Positions 10,935 to 21,862 of a DNA stretch of 45,281 nucleotides are shown here, one piece after another; within the stretch, counting starts at the first letter, position 1, and each line of letters begins with the position of its first letter. The notes beneath the pieces were generated by a model. The model was given only the letters and a program-made list of their open reading frames with translations. It did no database searches and was not told the origin of the DNA. Both the position numbers and the translations under genes were made by a program. Source of the stretch: an uncultured Prochlorococcus sp. (lineage in GTDB: Bacteria > Cyanobacteriota > Cyanobacteriia > PCC-6307 > Cyanobiaceae); assembly GCA_902564695.1 (NCBI GenBank), contig CACFCB010000008.1:1-45281 (forward strand), in the 5' to 3' direction.

Positions 10935-12755
10935 ATGCGCAATAAAACTTGTGGAGAACTACGAGCTTCCGCAATAGGCGCAAATGTTCAACTTTGTGGT
11001 TGGGTTGATCGTAGAAGGGATCATGGTGGAGTAATTTTTATCGATCTAAGAGACCGCTCTGGAACTATTCAAATTACAGTTGATCCTGATCAAGGAAAAG
11101 ATCTTTTCAGTACTGCTGAGAGTCTTAAAATTGAATATGTTCTTCAAATCAATGGATTAGTTAAAGAGAGACCTCAGGACGCAATTAATACAAAAATTCC
11201 AACAGGTCAAATAGAAGTTTTAGCTGAAAAAATCAAAATACTAAATGCAGTTACTACTACCCTTCCTTTCTCAGTTTCAATTCATGATGAGGAGAATGTC
11301 AAAGAAGAAATCAGACTAAAGCATAGATATCTAGATCTTAGAAGAGAGAGAATGAATAGAAATCTGAACTTAAGACATAACACAATCAAAACAGCTAGAA
11401 GTTTTCTTGAAAAGGAAGGGTTTATAGAAGTAGAAACACCTGTTTTAACTCGATCAACTCCAGAAGGAGCTAGAGATTACTTAGTGCCTTCTCGTGTATG
11501 TGGAGGCGAATTTTTTGCTTTGCCCCAATCACCTCAAATATTCAAACAATTATTGATGGTTGGCGGGATTGAACGTTATTACCAAGTCGCACGATGTTTT
11601 CGTGATGAAGATTTGCGCGCAGACCGGCAACCAGAATTTACTCAATTAGATATTGAAATGAGTTTTATGGAGGAAAAAGATATCATTGAATTAAATGAAA
11701 AGTTAATCGTAAACATCTGGAAAGAGATTAAAGGAATAGATCTCCCAACTCCATTCCCTAAGATAACTTGGCAAGAAGCTATGGATCGTTTTGGGACTGA
11801 TAGACCTGATACCCGATATGGAATGGAGCTTGTTGAAACAAATGATTTATTCTCAAAAACTGGATTTAAAGTTTTTTCAAATGCTATTTCTTCTGGTGGA
11901 TGCGTTAAATGCATCACTATCGTTAATGGCAATAAGTTAATTAGTAATGTAAGAATAAAACCAGGTGGAGATATTTTTAGCGAAGCCCAAAAGGCAGGTG
12001 CTGGAGGACTCGCATTTATTAGAGTTCGAGATAATGAAGAAGTCGATACTATTGGAGCCATAAAAGATAATTTAACTACATCACAAATAAAAGAACTTTT
12101 ATTAAAAACAAATGCAAAGCCTGGTGATCTAATACTTTTTGGTGCAGGACCAAAAAATATTGTTAATAGAACTTTAGATAGAGTTCGTCAATTTATTGCT
12201 CAAGATCTAAACCTAATCTCCACAAAGGAGTCAAAAACTCAATGGGATTTTCTATGGGTCACTGATTTTCCTATGTTTGAATTCAATTCTGATGAAAATC
12301 GTCTTGAAGCAATTCATCATCCTTTTTGTGCTCCTAAACCTGAAGACATTGGAGAATCAGAGAATTCATGGGCAAAAAATCTTCCTCATTCAAATGCTCA
12401 GGCATACGATTTAGTTCTTAATGGATTAGAGATAGGTGGTGGATCTTTGCGTATTCACAATCCTAAACTTCAGAAAACTGTATTTGAAACAATAGGGTTA
12501 TCTAAGAAAGAAGCAGAGGAACAATTTGGTTTTTTAACTGATGCTCTTTCAATGGGAGCCCCACCGCATGGTGGTATTGCATTTGGTCTCGACAGACTTG
12601 TAATGCTCCTTTCAGGTGAAGATTCAATTAGAGATACTATTGCGTTTCCCAAAACCCAACAAGCTCGTTGTTCAATGGCTCAAGCTCCTTCAAATGTTGA
12701 AGAAAAGCAATTAGAGGAACTCCACATTGCATCTACATGGACAGAAACTGATTGA
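10935..12755 (+). CDS. aspS: Aspartyl-tRNA synthetase
   Basis: A class IIb synthetase charging tRNA-Asp. The chosen ATG gives 606 aa beginning [10 protein letters not shown], matching the usual bacterial start. An in-frame ATG at 10902 would add 11 residues without homologous character. It shows the N-terminal OB fold ([24 protein letters not shown]), motif 2 ([20 protein letters not shown]), the inserted GAD domain of bacterial AspRS (about residues 290-410), and motif 3 ([13 protein letters not shown]). It follows gcvT by about 70 bp. Whether it is discriminating or also charges tRNA-Asn cannot be told here. Confidence 0.96.
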   Translation: MRNKTCGELRASAIGANVQLCGWVDRRRDHGGVIFIDLRDRSGTIQITVDPDQGKDLFSTAESLKIEYVLQINGLVKERPQDAINTKIPTGQIEVLAEKIKILNAVTTTLPFSVSIHDEENVKEEIRLKHRYLDLRRERMNRNLNLRHNTIKTARSFLEKEGFIEVETPVLTRSTPEGARDYLVPSRVCGGEFFALPQSPQIFKQLLMVGGIERYYQVARCFRDEDLRADRQPEFTQLDIEMSFMEEKDIIELNEKLIVNIWKEIKGIDLPTPFPKITWQEAMDRFGTDRPDTRYGMELVETNDLFSKTGFKVFSNAISSGGCVKCITIVNGNKLISNVRIKPGGDIFSEAQKAGAGGLAFIRVRDNEEVDTIGAIKDNLTTSQIKELLLKTNAKPGDLILFGAGPKNIVNRTLDRVRQFIAQDLNLISTKESKTQWDFLWVTDFPMFEFNSDENRLEAIHHPFCAPKPEDIGESENSWAKNLPHSNAQAYDLVLNGLEIGGGSLRIHNPKLQKTVFETIGLSKKEAEEQFGFLTDALSMGAPPHGGIAFGLDRLVMLLSGEDSIRDTIAFPKTQQARCSMAQAPSNVEEKQLEELHIASTWTETD

Positions 12756-12859
12756 ATTGATAGAAATTAACGCTGAAAGCTATTATCCTTAAGAGAAAAT
12801 ATGTAGATTTCTTGGCCTTTATCGTTATCAAGGTAGCTTAAAGGATGAATGAAAAGTAA

Positions 12860-14527
<1,668 letters not shown>

Positions 14528-15169
14528 ATGGAATCATCTCTACCAGTAGTGGAATGTTTTCATTCTCTACAAGGAGAAGGAGAACATGCTGGTAGGAGTT
14601 CTTACTTCATTAGATTAGCTAGTTGTAAAGTTGGATGCCCCTGGTGTGATACTAAAGAATCCTGGAACTCAGAACTTCATCCACAACGAAGTTTAATAGA
14701 TTTATCAATATGTACAGCTAAAGCCCAAAAAGAAGGTGCAGCTTTTGTTGTGATCACTGGAGGAGAACCATTGCATCATAATTTAGACCTTCTCTGCGAA
14801 GAAATCAGAAAGTGTACACTGAGTCTAGAAAATAAATCTATTCCAATTCATCTCGAAACCAGTGGCGTAGATATATTAAGTGGTAATCCAGATTGGATCA
14901 CATTATCACCTAAACGACATTTCCCTCCACGTCTCGATAATCTATTATCTTGCCAAGAGTTAAAAGTTGTCGTTCAGAACAAAGAGGATTTATACTTCGC
15001 TGAAAAGATGGTTGATTTAATAAAAAGTAATGGAAATATTAAACCCAAATTATTTTTACAAGCAGGCTGGGATAACGAAGAGGCGAAAGCAATGGCAATA
15101 AAGTATGTAAAAAATAATCCCGATTGGAGATTAAGTATGCAAACTCACAAATGGTTAGGTGTACTTTAA
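14528..15169 (+). CDS. queE: 7-carboxy-7-deazaguanine synthase
   Basis: A radical SAM enzyme converting 6-carboxytetrahydropterin to 7-carboxy-7-deazaguanine on the queuosine pathway. The 213-aa protein has the 4Fe-4S motif C33-x3-C37-x2-C40 (CKVGCPWCD), the ECFHSLQGEGEHAGR substrate segment, and the SAM-binding VITGGEP loop. It begins directly after the pyrG stop with no spacer, and queC follows 45 bp later. QueC takes its product to preQ0, which supports the assignment. Confidence 0.95.
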   Translation: MESSLPVVECFHSLQGEGEHAGRSSYFIRLASCKVGCPWCDTKESWNSELHPQRSLIDLSICTAKAQKEGAAFVVITGGEPLHHNLDLLCEEIRKCTLSLENKSIPIHLETSGVDILSGNPDWITLSPKRHFPPRLDNLLSCQELKVVVQNKEDLYFAEKMVDLIKSNGNIKPKLFLQAGWDNEEAKAMAIKYVKNNPDWRLSMQTHKWLGVL

Positions 15170-15214
15170 CCATCTACATAAATTTGATTTCTGCATTAGG
15201 GTAAAAATAAAATA

Positions 15215-15892
15215 ATGATGGAACAGACAACAATTGCATTGCTCTCTGGAGGGGTTGATTCAGCTACTGCTGCTTGTATCGCTTTAGAAGATGGACAAAA
15301 AGTAATTGGATTATCTTTTGATTACGGTCAAAGACATCTAAAGGAGTTACAAGCAGCAAAAGATTTAGCAAAAGATTTAAATCTTGAAGATCATCTAACA
15401 ATAAAGATTAATTTATCTTCTTGGGGTGGATCTTCCTTAACAGACTCATCACAAACAATACCTACTAAAGGTATACAAAAAAATATTATTCCTAATACTT
15501 ATGTTCCAGGCAGAAATACTATTTTTATTGCTATTGGCTTGAGCCTTGCAGAAGCTCGTGGAGCCAATCGAATAGCATTAGGCATAAATGCTATGGATTA
15601 TTCTGGATATCCAGATTGTAGACCTGATTATCTAGAGACATATCAGGAATTAGCTAAGTTATCTAGCAAAGTAGGAAGAGAAGGAAAAGGGATATCACTC
15701 TGGGCACCATTACTAAATTGGAAAAAAACAAAAATCTTTAAAGAAGCATTGCGCTTAAAAGTTCCTATTGAAAAAACATGGAGTTGCTATCAAGGTGGTA
15801 TTAAACCATGTGGTAAATGTGATAGTTGTCGTATTAGAGATCAAGCATTAGAGATAATAGGACGTAAAGATTTATGCAGCCAAAACATATAG
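15215..15892 (+). CDS. queC: 7-cyano-7-deazaguanine (preQ0) synthase
   Basis: An ATP-dependent amidoligase-type enzyme turning 7-carboxy-7-deazaguanine into preQ0. The N-terminal PP-loop is [15 protein letters not shown] (residues 9-23). The zinc site near the C-terminus shows four cysteines in [15 protein letters not shown]. Other hallmarks are [20 protein letters not shown] and [17 protein letters not shown]. The 225-aa length is normal. Its 3' end overlaps the pabB start by 19 bp. Confidence 0.96.
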   Translation: MMEQTTIALLSGGVDSATAACIALEDGQKVIGLSFDYGQRHLKELQAAKDLAKDLNLEDHLTIKINLSSWGGSSLTDSSQTIPTKGIQKNIIPNTYVPGRNTIFIAIGLSLAEARGANRIALGINAMDYSGYPDCRPDYLETYQELAKLSSKVGREGKGISLWAPLLNWKKTKIFKEALRLKVPIEKTWSCYQGGIKPCGKCDSCRIRDQALEIIGRKDLCSQNI

Positions 15893-17232
15893 TGAGTAAT
15901 TTCAAACGACTACTTTGCCAGTGGGAGCAACCTGAGCTAGTAGCTTCAAAATTAATTAAAGAATGGGGAGAGGCAGGATTTATATGGCTTGATGGTGATG
16001 GAAGTACATTAGGCAGATGGGTTACATTAGCGATTAATCCTCTGGAACAATTTTGTTCAAGAGGATTAGAAGATTCCAAGGAAGAATCAAATCCTTTTAA
16101 AATCCTAAGAGAATTACCATCAGGCCACTGGACTGGCTGGTTAAGTTATGAAGCTGCATATTGGACAGAACCACAAAATCCATGGAAATCGGGTTCTATA
16201 GCAACTCTATGGATAGCTTCACATGACCCCATTTTAAAATTTGATCTTCAAAAAAAAGAATTATGGATAGAAGGACAAGATCCAAAACGTATATCTATTA
16301 TGAAAAAATTTTTAAAGAATTCTTTCAATGATAAATTTTCCAAACTTAATAATAAGAAACCAAAACAAATAGAAAAGATGGATAGAATCCCTCTCGAGTC
16401 ATGGAATTGGAAATTAACAAGTCAAGAATATTCTAAAAAGGTTGATGAGCTAAAAAACTTAATTGCCAATGGGGATATTTTTCAAGCGAATCTAACGACC
16501 TCTTGCCAAGCCTTATTACCAAAATCGGTGAGTCCAATAGACTTGTACTCAAAACTTAAAAAAAGCTCTCCTGCTCCGTTTTCTGGAGTCATTATTGGAG
16601 ATAAAATGACAAAAGGAGAAGCTATTATATCAACCTCACCAGAAAGATTTTTAAAAGCTCTACCCAATGGAGAGGTAGAAACCAGACCAATCAAAGGCAC
16701 CAGACCAAGAGATCAAGATCCAGATAAAGATGCTGATTGGGCAGCAGAACTTATATGTAGTACTAAAGATCGTGCAGAGAATATAATGATTGTAGATCTT
16801 CTACGAAATGATCTTGGAAAAGTATGCAAACCTGGCTCAATATATGTACCACATCTACTAGTATTAGAAAGCTATGCTCAAGTCCATCATCTAACATCAG
16901 TAGTTAAAGGTAAGTTAAATACAAATAAAACTTGGGTTGACTTACTTGAAGCCTGCTGGCCAGGTGGTTCAGTAACAGGGGCACCCAAGCTTAGAGCTTG
17001 TAAAAGATTGTATGAACTCGAACCAACAGCTAGAGGTCCATATTGTGGATCTATATTAAATATTAATTGGGATGGCGTCCTTGATAGCAATATTCTGATT
17101 CGATCTTTAATGATTAAAGAAACCTCAATCACCGCTCATGCTGGATGTGGAATTGTTGCAGATTCAGATAGCAAAAAAGAAGCTGAAGAAATGAATTGGA
17201 AATTAATGCCGCTTTTAAAAGCATTAACATGA
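15874..17232 (+). CDS. pabB: Aminodeoxychorismate synthase component I
   Basis: With a PabA amidotransferase it converts chorismate to 4-amino-4-deoxychorismate for folate. The 452-aa protein belongs to the anthranilate synthase I / PabB / isochorismate synthase family: [59 protein letters not shown] and [10 protein letters not shown] are all in order. The start inside queC ([10 protein letters not shown]) and the 4-bp overlap with pabC support PabB rather than TrpE. No PabA/TrpG gene is in the window. Confidence 0.92.
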   Translation: MQPKHIVSNFKRLLCQWEQPELVASKLIKEWGEAGFIWLDGDGSTLGRWVTLAINPLEQFCSRGLEDSKEESNPFKILRELPSGHWTGWLSYEAAYWTEPQNPWKSGSIATLWIASHDPILKFDLQKKELWIEGQDPKRISIMKKFLKNSFNDKFSKLNNKKPKQIEKMDRIPLESWNWKLTSQEYSKKVDELKNLIANGDIFQANLTTSCQALLPKSVSPIDLYSKLKKSSPAPFSGVIIGDKMTKGEAIISTSPERFLKALPNGEVETRPIKGTRPRDQDPDKDADWAAELICSTKDRAENIMIVDLLRNDLGKVCKPGSIYVPHLLVLESYAQVHHLTSVVKGKLNTNKTWVDLLEACWPGGSVTGAPKLRACKRLYELEPTARGPYCGSILNINWDGVLDSNILIRSLMIKETSITAHAGCGIVADSDSKKEAEEMNWKLMPLLKALT

Positions 17233-18062
17233 TTGAAAATAAAAACAAAAAATTAGGCTGGATTAATGGTCACTGGGGAGTCTTCAAAGATTTAAAAGTC
17301 TCAATTAATGATCGAGGACTAAACTTTGGAGATGGAATCTTTGAAACAATTTTAATTTTGAATGGAATGCCACAGCTTGTTGATGAGCATTTAAATAGAT
17401 GGGAAAAAAGTGCAAGTATTTTAGAAATGAATCCCCCACCGTCTAAAGAATGGTTGACTTCACTCATTGAAGATGGTATCAACCGAGCACAATTGAATAA
17501 CATCAATGGAGTTGTTCGTATTAATTGGACTAGAGGAGAATCCGAGCAACGTGGAATTGATATCAGTCAGAAAAACCATCATAGTTTTTGGTTGGAGATG
17601 GATTCATATCAACCAAGTTTTGAATCTATATCTACGATGATTAGTCAAACTGAAAGAAGGAATTCTTTTAGCCGTTTAAGTTATTGTAAAACATTTTCTT
17701 ATAACCAAGGAATTCAAGCACGATTAGAAGCAAAAAATGCAGGTTTTAATGATGCATTATTATTAAATAATCACGGTGATATATGTTGTTCTACAACAGC
17801 GAACATATTAGTAAAAAGGAACAATAAGTGGCTAACTCCTAAATCAAGCAGTGGTTGTCTACCTGGAATAATGCGTCAACGAGGAATAGATTTAAATATA
17901 ATAAAAGAAACACTTATTGAAGCCAAGCCCGAGAACAATGATGAATGGTTTTTAATCAATAGTTTAAGTTGTCATCCAATTCATAAAGTCAACCAAAAAG
18001 AATTAAATACATCAACTAATCCTAAACAGTTTTGGCTAAGTTTATTAAAATCTAAAAATTAA
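17229..18062 (+). CDS. pabC: Aminodeoxychorismate lyase (PLP fold type IV)
   Basis: Splits aminodeoxychorismate to p-aminobenzoate and pyruvate. The chosen ATG overlaps the pabB stop as ATGA and gives 278 codons; a longer frame from 17196 would run inside pabB. Class IV aminotransferase features are DRGLNFGDGIFETILI, the likely PLP-binding Lys in YCKTFSYNQG, and the cofactor loop SSSGCLPGIMRQR. The branched-chain and D-amino-acid aminotransferases share this fold, but coupling to pabB argues for PabC. Confidence 0.88.
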   Translation: MIENKNKKLGWINGHWGVFKDLKVSINDRGLNFGDGIFETILILNGMPQLVDEHLNRWEKSASILEMNPPPSKEWLTSLIEDGINRAQLNNINGVVRINWTRGESEQRGIDISQKNHHSFWLEMDSYQPSFESISTMISQTERRNSFSRLSYCKTFSYNQGIQARLEAKNAGFNDALLLNNHGDICCSTTANILVKRNNKWLTPKSSSGCLPGIMRQRGIDLNIIKETLIEAKPENNDEWFLINSLSCHPIHKVNQKELNTSTNPKQFWLSLLKSKN

Positions 18063-18082
18063 TGTCTTAATAACTATCTATT

Positions 18083-18868
18083 CTATATAGGAATTGGGAA
18101 TGTCACTTCAGCCGGCGGAGGGGAACAAGCTTCTATTTGAAAATCAACAACAGAGCCTATTACAATGATAGAGGGAGAGACGAAATTTTCAACTTCTACT
18201 CGATCAAAAAGATTCACTAATTGAGACTTAATAAAGCGTTGTCCAACAATGGTTCCCTGCTGAATCACTGCCGCAGAGGTAGCTGGATCCATCCCCCCTG
18301 CAATTAACTCCATAGAAATAAACTTTAAATTATGAACACCCATATATATAACTAATCCATCACTAGATTGTGCAAGAGAGCGCCAATTAACGGCCGGACG
18401 CTTTTTATCGATTCCTTCGTGTCCAGTCACAAAAGTTACTGAAGATCCAGCAAGCCTATGAGTAATAGGTATGCCTACGTACGCTGGAGCAGCAATGCCA
18501 GATGTAACTCCTGGTACAACTTGTACAGGCACACCTTTTTTATGTAGATAGGAAGCCTCTTCCGCACCTCTACCAAACAAGAATGGATCACCACCTTTTA
18601 ATCTGACTATAGAAGAACAAGTCTTTGCCAAATCAAAAAGAATATCATTCGTTTTTCTCTGAGGAACTGAATGATGACCACGTCTCTTACCCACTGAGTG
18701 AAGTTGACAATTAGACGATACTAATTTAAGTAATTCAACTGGAACTAGAGAATCGTATACAAGAGCATCGCATTGGCTAATTAATTTTTGTGCTTTAACT
18801 GTTAACAAATCAGGATCACCAGGACCTGCTCCTACAAGATAGACAGTGCCAAACTGATCTGTAGTCAT
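18083..18868 (-). CDS. cobA: Uroporphyrinogen-III C-methyltransferase
   Basis: Adds two methyl groups to uroporphyrinogen III to make precorrin-2, the branch point to siroheme and cobalamin. The 261-aa SUMT-only form shows VYLVGAGPGDPDLLTVKA at the N-terminus, VYDSLV, LKGGDPFLFGRGAEE, VVPGVTSGIAAPAYVGIPITHR and VTGH. There is no fused dehydrogenase or uroporphyrinogen synthase domain. It overlaps the chelatase-like gene by 4 bp, and the pair is divergent from nirA, whose product needs siroheme. Cobalamin synthesis may also use it. Confidence 0.95.
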   Translation of the reverse strand: MTTDQFGTVYLVGAGPGDPDLLTVKAQKLISQCDALVYDSLVPVELLKLVSSNCQLHSVGKRRGHHSVPQRKTNDILFDLAKTCSSIVRLKGGDPFLFGRGAEEASYLHKKGVPVQVVPGVTSGIAAPAYVGIPITHRLAGSSVTFVTGHEGIDKKRPAVNWRSLAQSSDGLVIYMGVHNLKFISMELIAGGMDPATSAAVIQQGTIVGQRFIKSQLVNLFDRVEVENFVSPSIIVIGSVVDFQIEACSPPPAEVTFPIPI

Positions 18869-19758
18869 GGCAAGTTTCCTAAAAGATTAACAAGCCCTAG
18901 GTGAATCACTTCAATCTCAAGCAAAGATTTAAGCTGTTCTCCTTTATTATCAATTTCTACATTTTTATTTGGAGTCAACAAATAAGGAATAGGAAGATAA
19001 TTCTTTTCCTTTTTAACAGTATCTTGATTCCATCTAGACCATGAATAAAAAGGAATATTTAGTAATTTTTCTAAGGACTTAAGAAAAACACTTGAAGTAT
19101 CTGAAGAGACAGGGTGATGAATCAATGCAGGTTGGACAAAAGGACTCTGACTAGTTATCAGATCATCTATTAATGATAGCCATGGCATCAAAGAACCTAG
19201 GAAAGGAAACAATTTTATATTTTGTCCCTCTTCTTGCAAACGTTTAAATATTTTTGGTACATCAATACAAACATGACTTCCAGGTAACAAAAAAAGAGGG
19301 ACTAAAAACACTGACCTATTACCGATGTCAATTGGTTCTGGATTGTCATCAGTTAAAGCCTCTATTGAAACAGAGCGTTTTTTAAGTCGTTTTAATTGGT
19401 CAACCAAAGAAAGAAGAGATGGATGTATCTCACCAGCTCGCGAACCATGAACTAATAAATGTAAATGGTGAGGAGACTCACAATTAATTCTATTTGGTAA
19501 CAAAGACAACTTTTGATGGACATCTGAAGATGTATTAGTACTTTCAACTAATTTATTAAAATTCAAATGATGAGAAATTTTAGATACTCGGGAACAAATA
19601 ATTTCAGACGAAGAGAAGGCGTTGATCGAAGAAACACTCAATACAGAGGAAGAAAAAGATTCAAAAGTACTTTTCATAGAGACCTCTTTGCTATGAAAGA
19701 GGTTTGGGAAATGCTCAAAAGTGGAGCGATTAGAAGCCTCGGAGAAATTGGACGCCAA
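18865..19758 (-). CDS. Sirohydrochlorin chelatase-like protein (CbiX/SirB family)
   Basis: The CbiX/SirB-type core starts near residue 97 (HLHLLVHGSRAGEIHPSLLSLVDQL), followed by VFLVPLFLLPGSHVCIDVP, with the His residues expected for metal binding. About 90 residues before it are Ser/Phe-rich and match nothing I know. Alternative starts exist, for example Met28 (base 19677). The gene overlaps cobA by 4 bp and faces nirA. The likely role is inserting iron into sirohydrochlorin for NirA siroheme, though insertion of cobalt for cobalamin is possible. No precorrin-2 dehydrogenase lies nearby. Confidence 0.75.
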   Translation of the reverse strand: MASNFSEASNRSTFEHFPNLFHSKEVSMKSTFESFSSSVLSVSSINAFSSSEIICSRVSKISHHLNFNKLVESTNTSSDVHQKLSLLPNRINCESPHHLHLLVHGSRAGEIHPSLLSLVDQLKRLKKRSVSIEALTDDNPEPIDIGNRSVFLVPLFLLPGSHVCIDVPKIFKRLQEEGQNIKLFPFLGSLMPWLSLIDDLITSQSPFVQPALIHHPVSSDTSSVFLKSLEKLLNIPFYSWSRWNQDTVKKEKNYLPIPYLLTPNKNVEIDNKGEQLKSLLEIEVIHLGLVNLLGNLP

Positions 19759-19811
19759 TACTAAATGAGAAATTTTGAAACCAATTAATCAATTAAATGG
19801 ATAGATATGAT

Positions 19812-19825
19812 GTATTGAATGATAC
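19812..19825 (+). promoter_or_regulatory. NtcA binding site upstream of nirA
   Basis: The sequence GTATTGAATGATAC is a perfect GTA-N8-TAC box, the consensus for NtcA, the global nitrogen regulator of cyanobacteria. A weak -10-like TAAAAC lies at 19847-19852, 21 bp downstream, close to the 22-23 bp usual for NtcA-activated promoters. The box lies in the intergenic region between divergent sirB-like and nirA genes, so it may serve one or both. NtcA control of nirA is established in cyanobacteria; the binding here is inferred from sequence. Confidence 0.8.
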
Positions 19826-19911
19826 CAAAAGAAATAAAAAATTTGGTAAAACTTGATACATCAAAGATTCATATTTTAAAGGTTAATTATAAAGTCAAAC
19901 TCTCAATCCTA

Positions 19912-21573
19912 ATGGTGCAATACTACTTAGAAGGCAAAAAACTAAATAAAATTGAAAAAAATAAAGCTGCTAAGGATGGACTAGAAATAGGAAAGGATAT
20001 AGACAAATTTGCTAAAATGGGATGGGAGCAAATGGATAAAACTGATTTAGAATTAAGATTGAAATGGTATGGGATGTTTTGGAGACCAAAAACCCCTGGA
20101 AAGTTTATGTTAAGGCTAAGAATACCTAATGGAATAATCAATGCAGAACAATTAAAGGTAATTGCATCAATTGTTGCGAGATATGGAGAGAATGGAAGTT
20201 GTGATATAACAACTAGACAAAATATACAACTTAGAGGTGTTTTGATTAGTGATTTGCCCGAGATATTAAATAGGTTAAAAAAAGTAAACATATCAACAAC
20301 TCAATCTGGATTTGATAATCCAAGAAATGTTACTGGAAATCCCATCGCTGGAGTTGATCCAGAGGAAATTATAGACACAAGAAAATATACATCAAAAATG
20401 CAAGATTATTTAACTAATGAAGGTAAAGGAAACTCAGAATTTTCAAATCTTCCAAGGAAATGGAACACAGCTATAGCAGGGTCTAAAGATAATTTTCTTT
20501 TACATAATGATTTGATTTTTCATCCAGTTGAAATTAATGGGGTTTTAGGTTTTAGCGTTTGGATTGGCGGTGTACTTTCATCAGTAATGAATGAATATGC
20601 AGTTCCGTTGAATGCCTGGGTTGAAGAAGAAAAAATATATGAATTAACATCAATTATTTTATCCCTCTGGAGAGATAATGGGGAACGCAATATAAGACCT
20701 AAAGGTAGATTTAGATTTTATTTAGATAAAATTGGCATTGAAAAATTTAGATATCTTATCGAAAAGCAATATGGAGCATTAAAAGAAGATCCAGGTTCAA
20801 TATTTTCAGATAAACCAAGGTCATTTTTTGGAATTCATTCTCAAAAACAAGAAGGCAAATATTTTGCAGGAATTCATGTGCCAGTAGGTCGTCTTTTGGC
20901 TGAAGATTTACAAGATATAGCAAATATATGCGAGAATTTTGGTGATAAAGAAATAAGACTTACCGAAGACCAGAATATTATTTTTACTGGTATAGATACA
21001 AATCTAATTGAAGAATTTAAGGAGCAATCTATCTTACACAAGTTTCCATTAAAACCAGAAAATATTGCCGCAGGTACTGTTTCTTGTACTGGAAATACCT
21101 ATTGTGGTTTCGCTCTGACAAATACAAAAGATCAAGCTTTAAAAATCTCGCATGAATTAGACAAAGAATTAGATTTGAAAGACGAATTAAAGATTCATTG
21201 GACTGGGTGTCCTAATAGTTGTGGTCAAGCCTACATGGGAGGAATTGGTTTAACGGGTAAAAAAGCTAAAAATAAAGAAGGAAAAACTGTTGAAGCTTAT
21301 GATATAAGCATTGGTGGATCACAAGGGCCTAATTATAAATTAGGAGAATTAATAAAAAAATCTGTCCCTCAAGATGAATTAAAAGATGTACTAAAAGATT
21401 TACTTATTTCAAATTTTGAGGCAAAAGAAAAAATATTTTCAAGTAAAAAATCTGGTTCAATTTCTCGTTTCATGAATTGGTTTAACAACCTTGGCAAAGA
21501 GAAACCCTTGGTGAATAGAGCCAATGGAAGCCCCGACATCTTTTCCAAATTTATGAATCGAATTAGTAATTAA
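19912..21573 (+). CDS. nirA: Ferredoxin-nitrite reductase
   Basis: Reduces nitrite to ammonium with six electrons from ferredoxin, using siroheme and a 4Fe-4S cluster. The cluster/siroheme cysteines are in SCTGNTYC (C-x5-C) and GCPNSCG (C-x3-C). The two ferredoxin-like half-domains are visible, with TTRQNIQLRG and RLTEDQNIIF. The frame is open from an ATG at 19819, but that ATG lies inside the NtcA box, so the ATG at 19912 (MVQYYLEGKK, 553 aa) is preferred. Its last ~118 bp are repeated before focA. It clusters with siroheme genes and the nitrite transporter. Confidence 0.95.
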   Translation: MVQYYLEGKKLNKIEKNKAAKDGLEIGKDIDKFAKMGWEQMDKTDLELRLKWYGMFWRPKTPGKFMLRLRIPNGIINAEQLKVIASIVARYGENGSCDITTRQNIQLRGVLISDLPEILNRLKKVNISTTQSGFDNPRNVTGNPIAGVDPEEIIDTRKYTSKMQDYLTNEGKGNSEFSNLPRKWNTAIAGSKDNFLLHNDLIFHPVEINGVLGFSVWIGGVLSSVMNEYAVPLNAWVEEEKIYELTSIILSLWRDNGERNIRPKGRFRFYLDKIGIEKFRYLIEKQYGALKEDPGSIFSDKPRSFFGIHSQKQEGKYFAGIHVPVGRLLAEDLQDIANICENFGDKEIRLTEDQNIIFTGIDTNLIEEFKEQSILHKFPLKPENIAAGTVSCTGNTYCGFALTNTKDQALKISHELDKELDLKDELKIHWTGCPNSCGQAYMGGIGLTGKKAKNKEGKTVEAYDISIGGSQGPNYKLGELIKKSVPQDELKDVLKDLLISNFEAKEKIFSSKKSGSISRFMNWFNNLGKEKPLVNRANGSPDIFSKFMNRISN

Positions 21574-21658
21574 TTCGATTTTATAAAAAATTATTTTTAT
21601 TACTTTTTAAATTTATGACTCAAAGTACTTCTCAAATGAGCTACGTCTTACCTAAAGA
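21456..21658 (+). repeat. Tandem duplication, copy 1 (nirA tail, spacer, focA leader A)
   Basis: This 203-bp unit contains the last 118 bp of nirA, a 41-bp spacer and the first 44 bp of a focA-like reading frame (MTQSTSQMSYVLPK). It is followed immediately by copy 2. The nirA part is identical between copies, the spacer differs by a single inserted A, and the focA part differs at 8 of 44 positions. Confidence 0.95.
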
Positions 21659-21776
21659 TTCAATTTCTCGTTTCATGAATTGGTTTAACAACCTTGGCAA
21701 AGAGAAACCCTTGGTGAATAGAGCCAATGGAAGCCCCGACATCTTTTCCAAATTTATGAATCGAATTAGTAATTAA
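21615..21776 (+). pseudogene. Chimeric remnant: focA 5' end fused in frame to nirA 3' end, 53 codons
   Basis: Starting at ATG 21615, the frame reads MTQSTSQMSYVLPKD, then crosses the repeat junction in frame into the nirA tail SISRFMNWFNN and stops at the duplicated nirA TAA. The focA-like part lacks every transmembrane segment, and the nirA part lacks all cofactor residues, so no transport or reductase function is possible. It retains whatever translation signals the focA start had, so a short peptide could be made. It is best read as a recombination scar. Confidence 0.8.
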
Positions 21777-21862
21777 TTCGATTTTATAAAAAATTATTTA
21801 TTATTACTTTTTAAATTTATGACTCAAAGTGCTTCTCAGATGGATTACGTCCTACCAAATGA
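21659..21862 (+). repeat. Tandem duplication, copy 2 (nirA tail, spacer, focA leader B)
   Basis: The second copy, 204 bp, is directly adjacent to copy 1. It repeats the nirA C-terminal coding end and spacer, then runs into the intact focA gene (MTQSASQMDYVLPN). Relative to copy 1 it has one extra A in the spacer. The focA part encodes Ala, Asp and Asn where copy 1 has Thr, Ser and Lys. Confidence 0.95.

Noticed and set aside
19567-19764. Plus-strand 65-codon ORF upstream of nirA
   Set aside because: Antisense to the N-terminal part of the chelatase-like gene, with biased Arg-rich content typical of a shadow frame.
19819-19911. Use of ATG 19819 as the nirA start
   Set aside because: It lies inside the NtcA box, and the extra 31 residues look unlike NirA N-termini.
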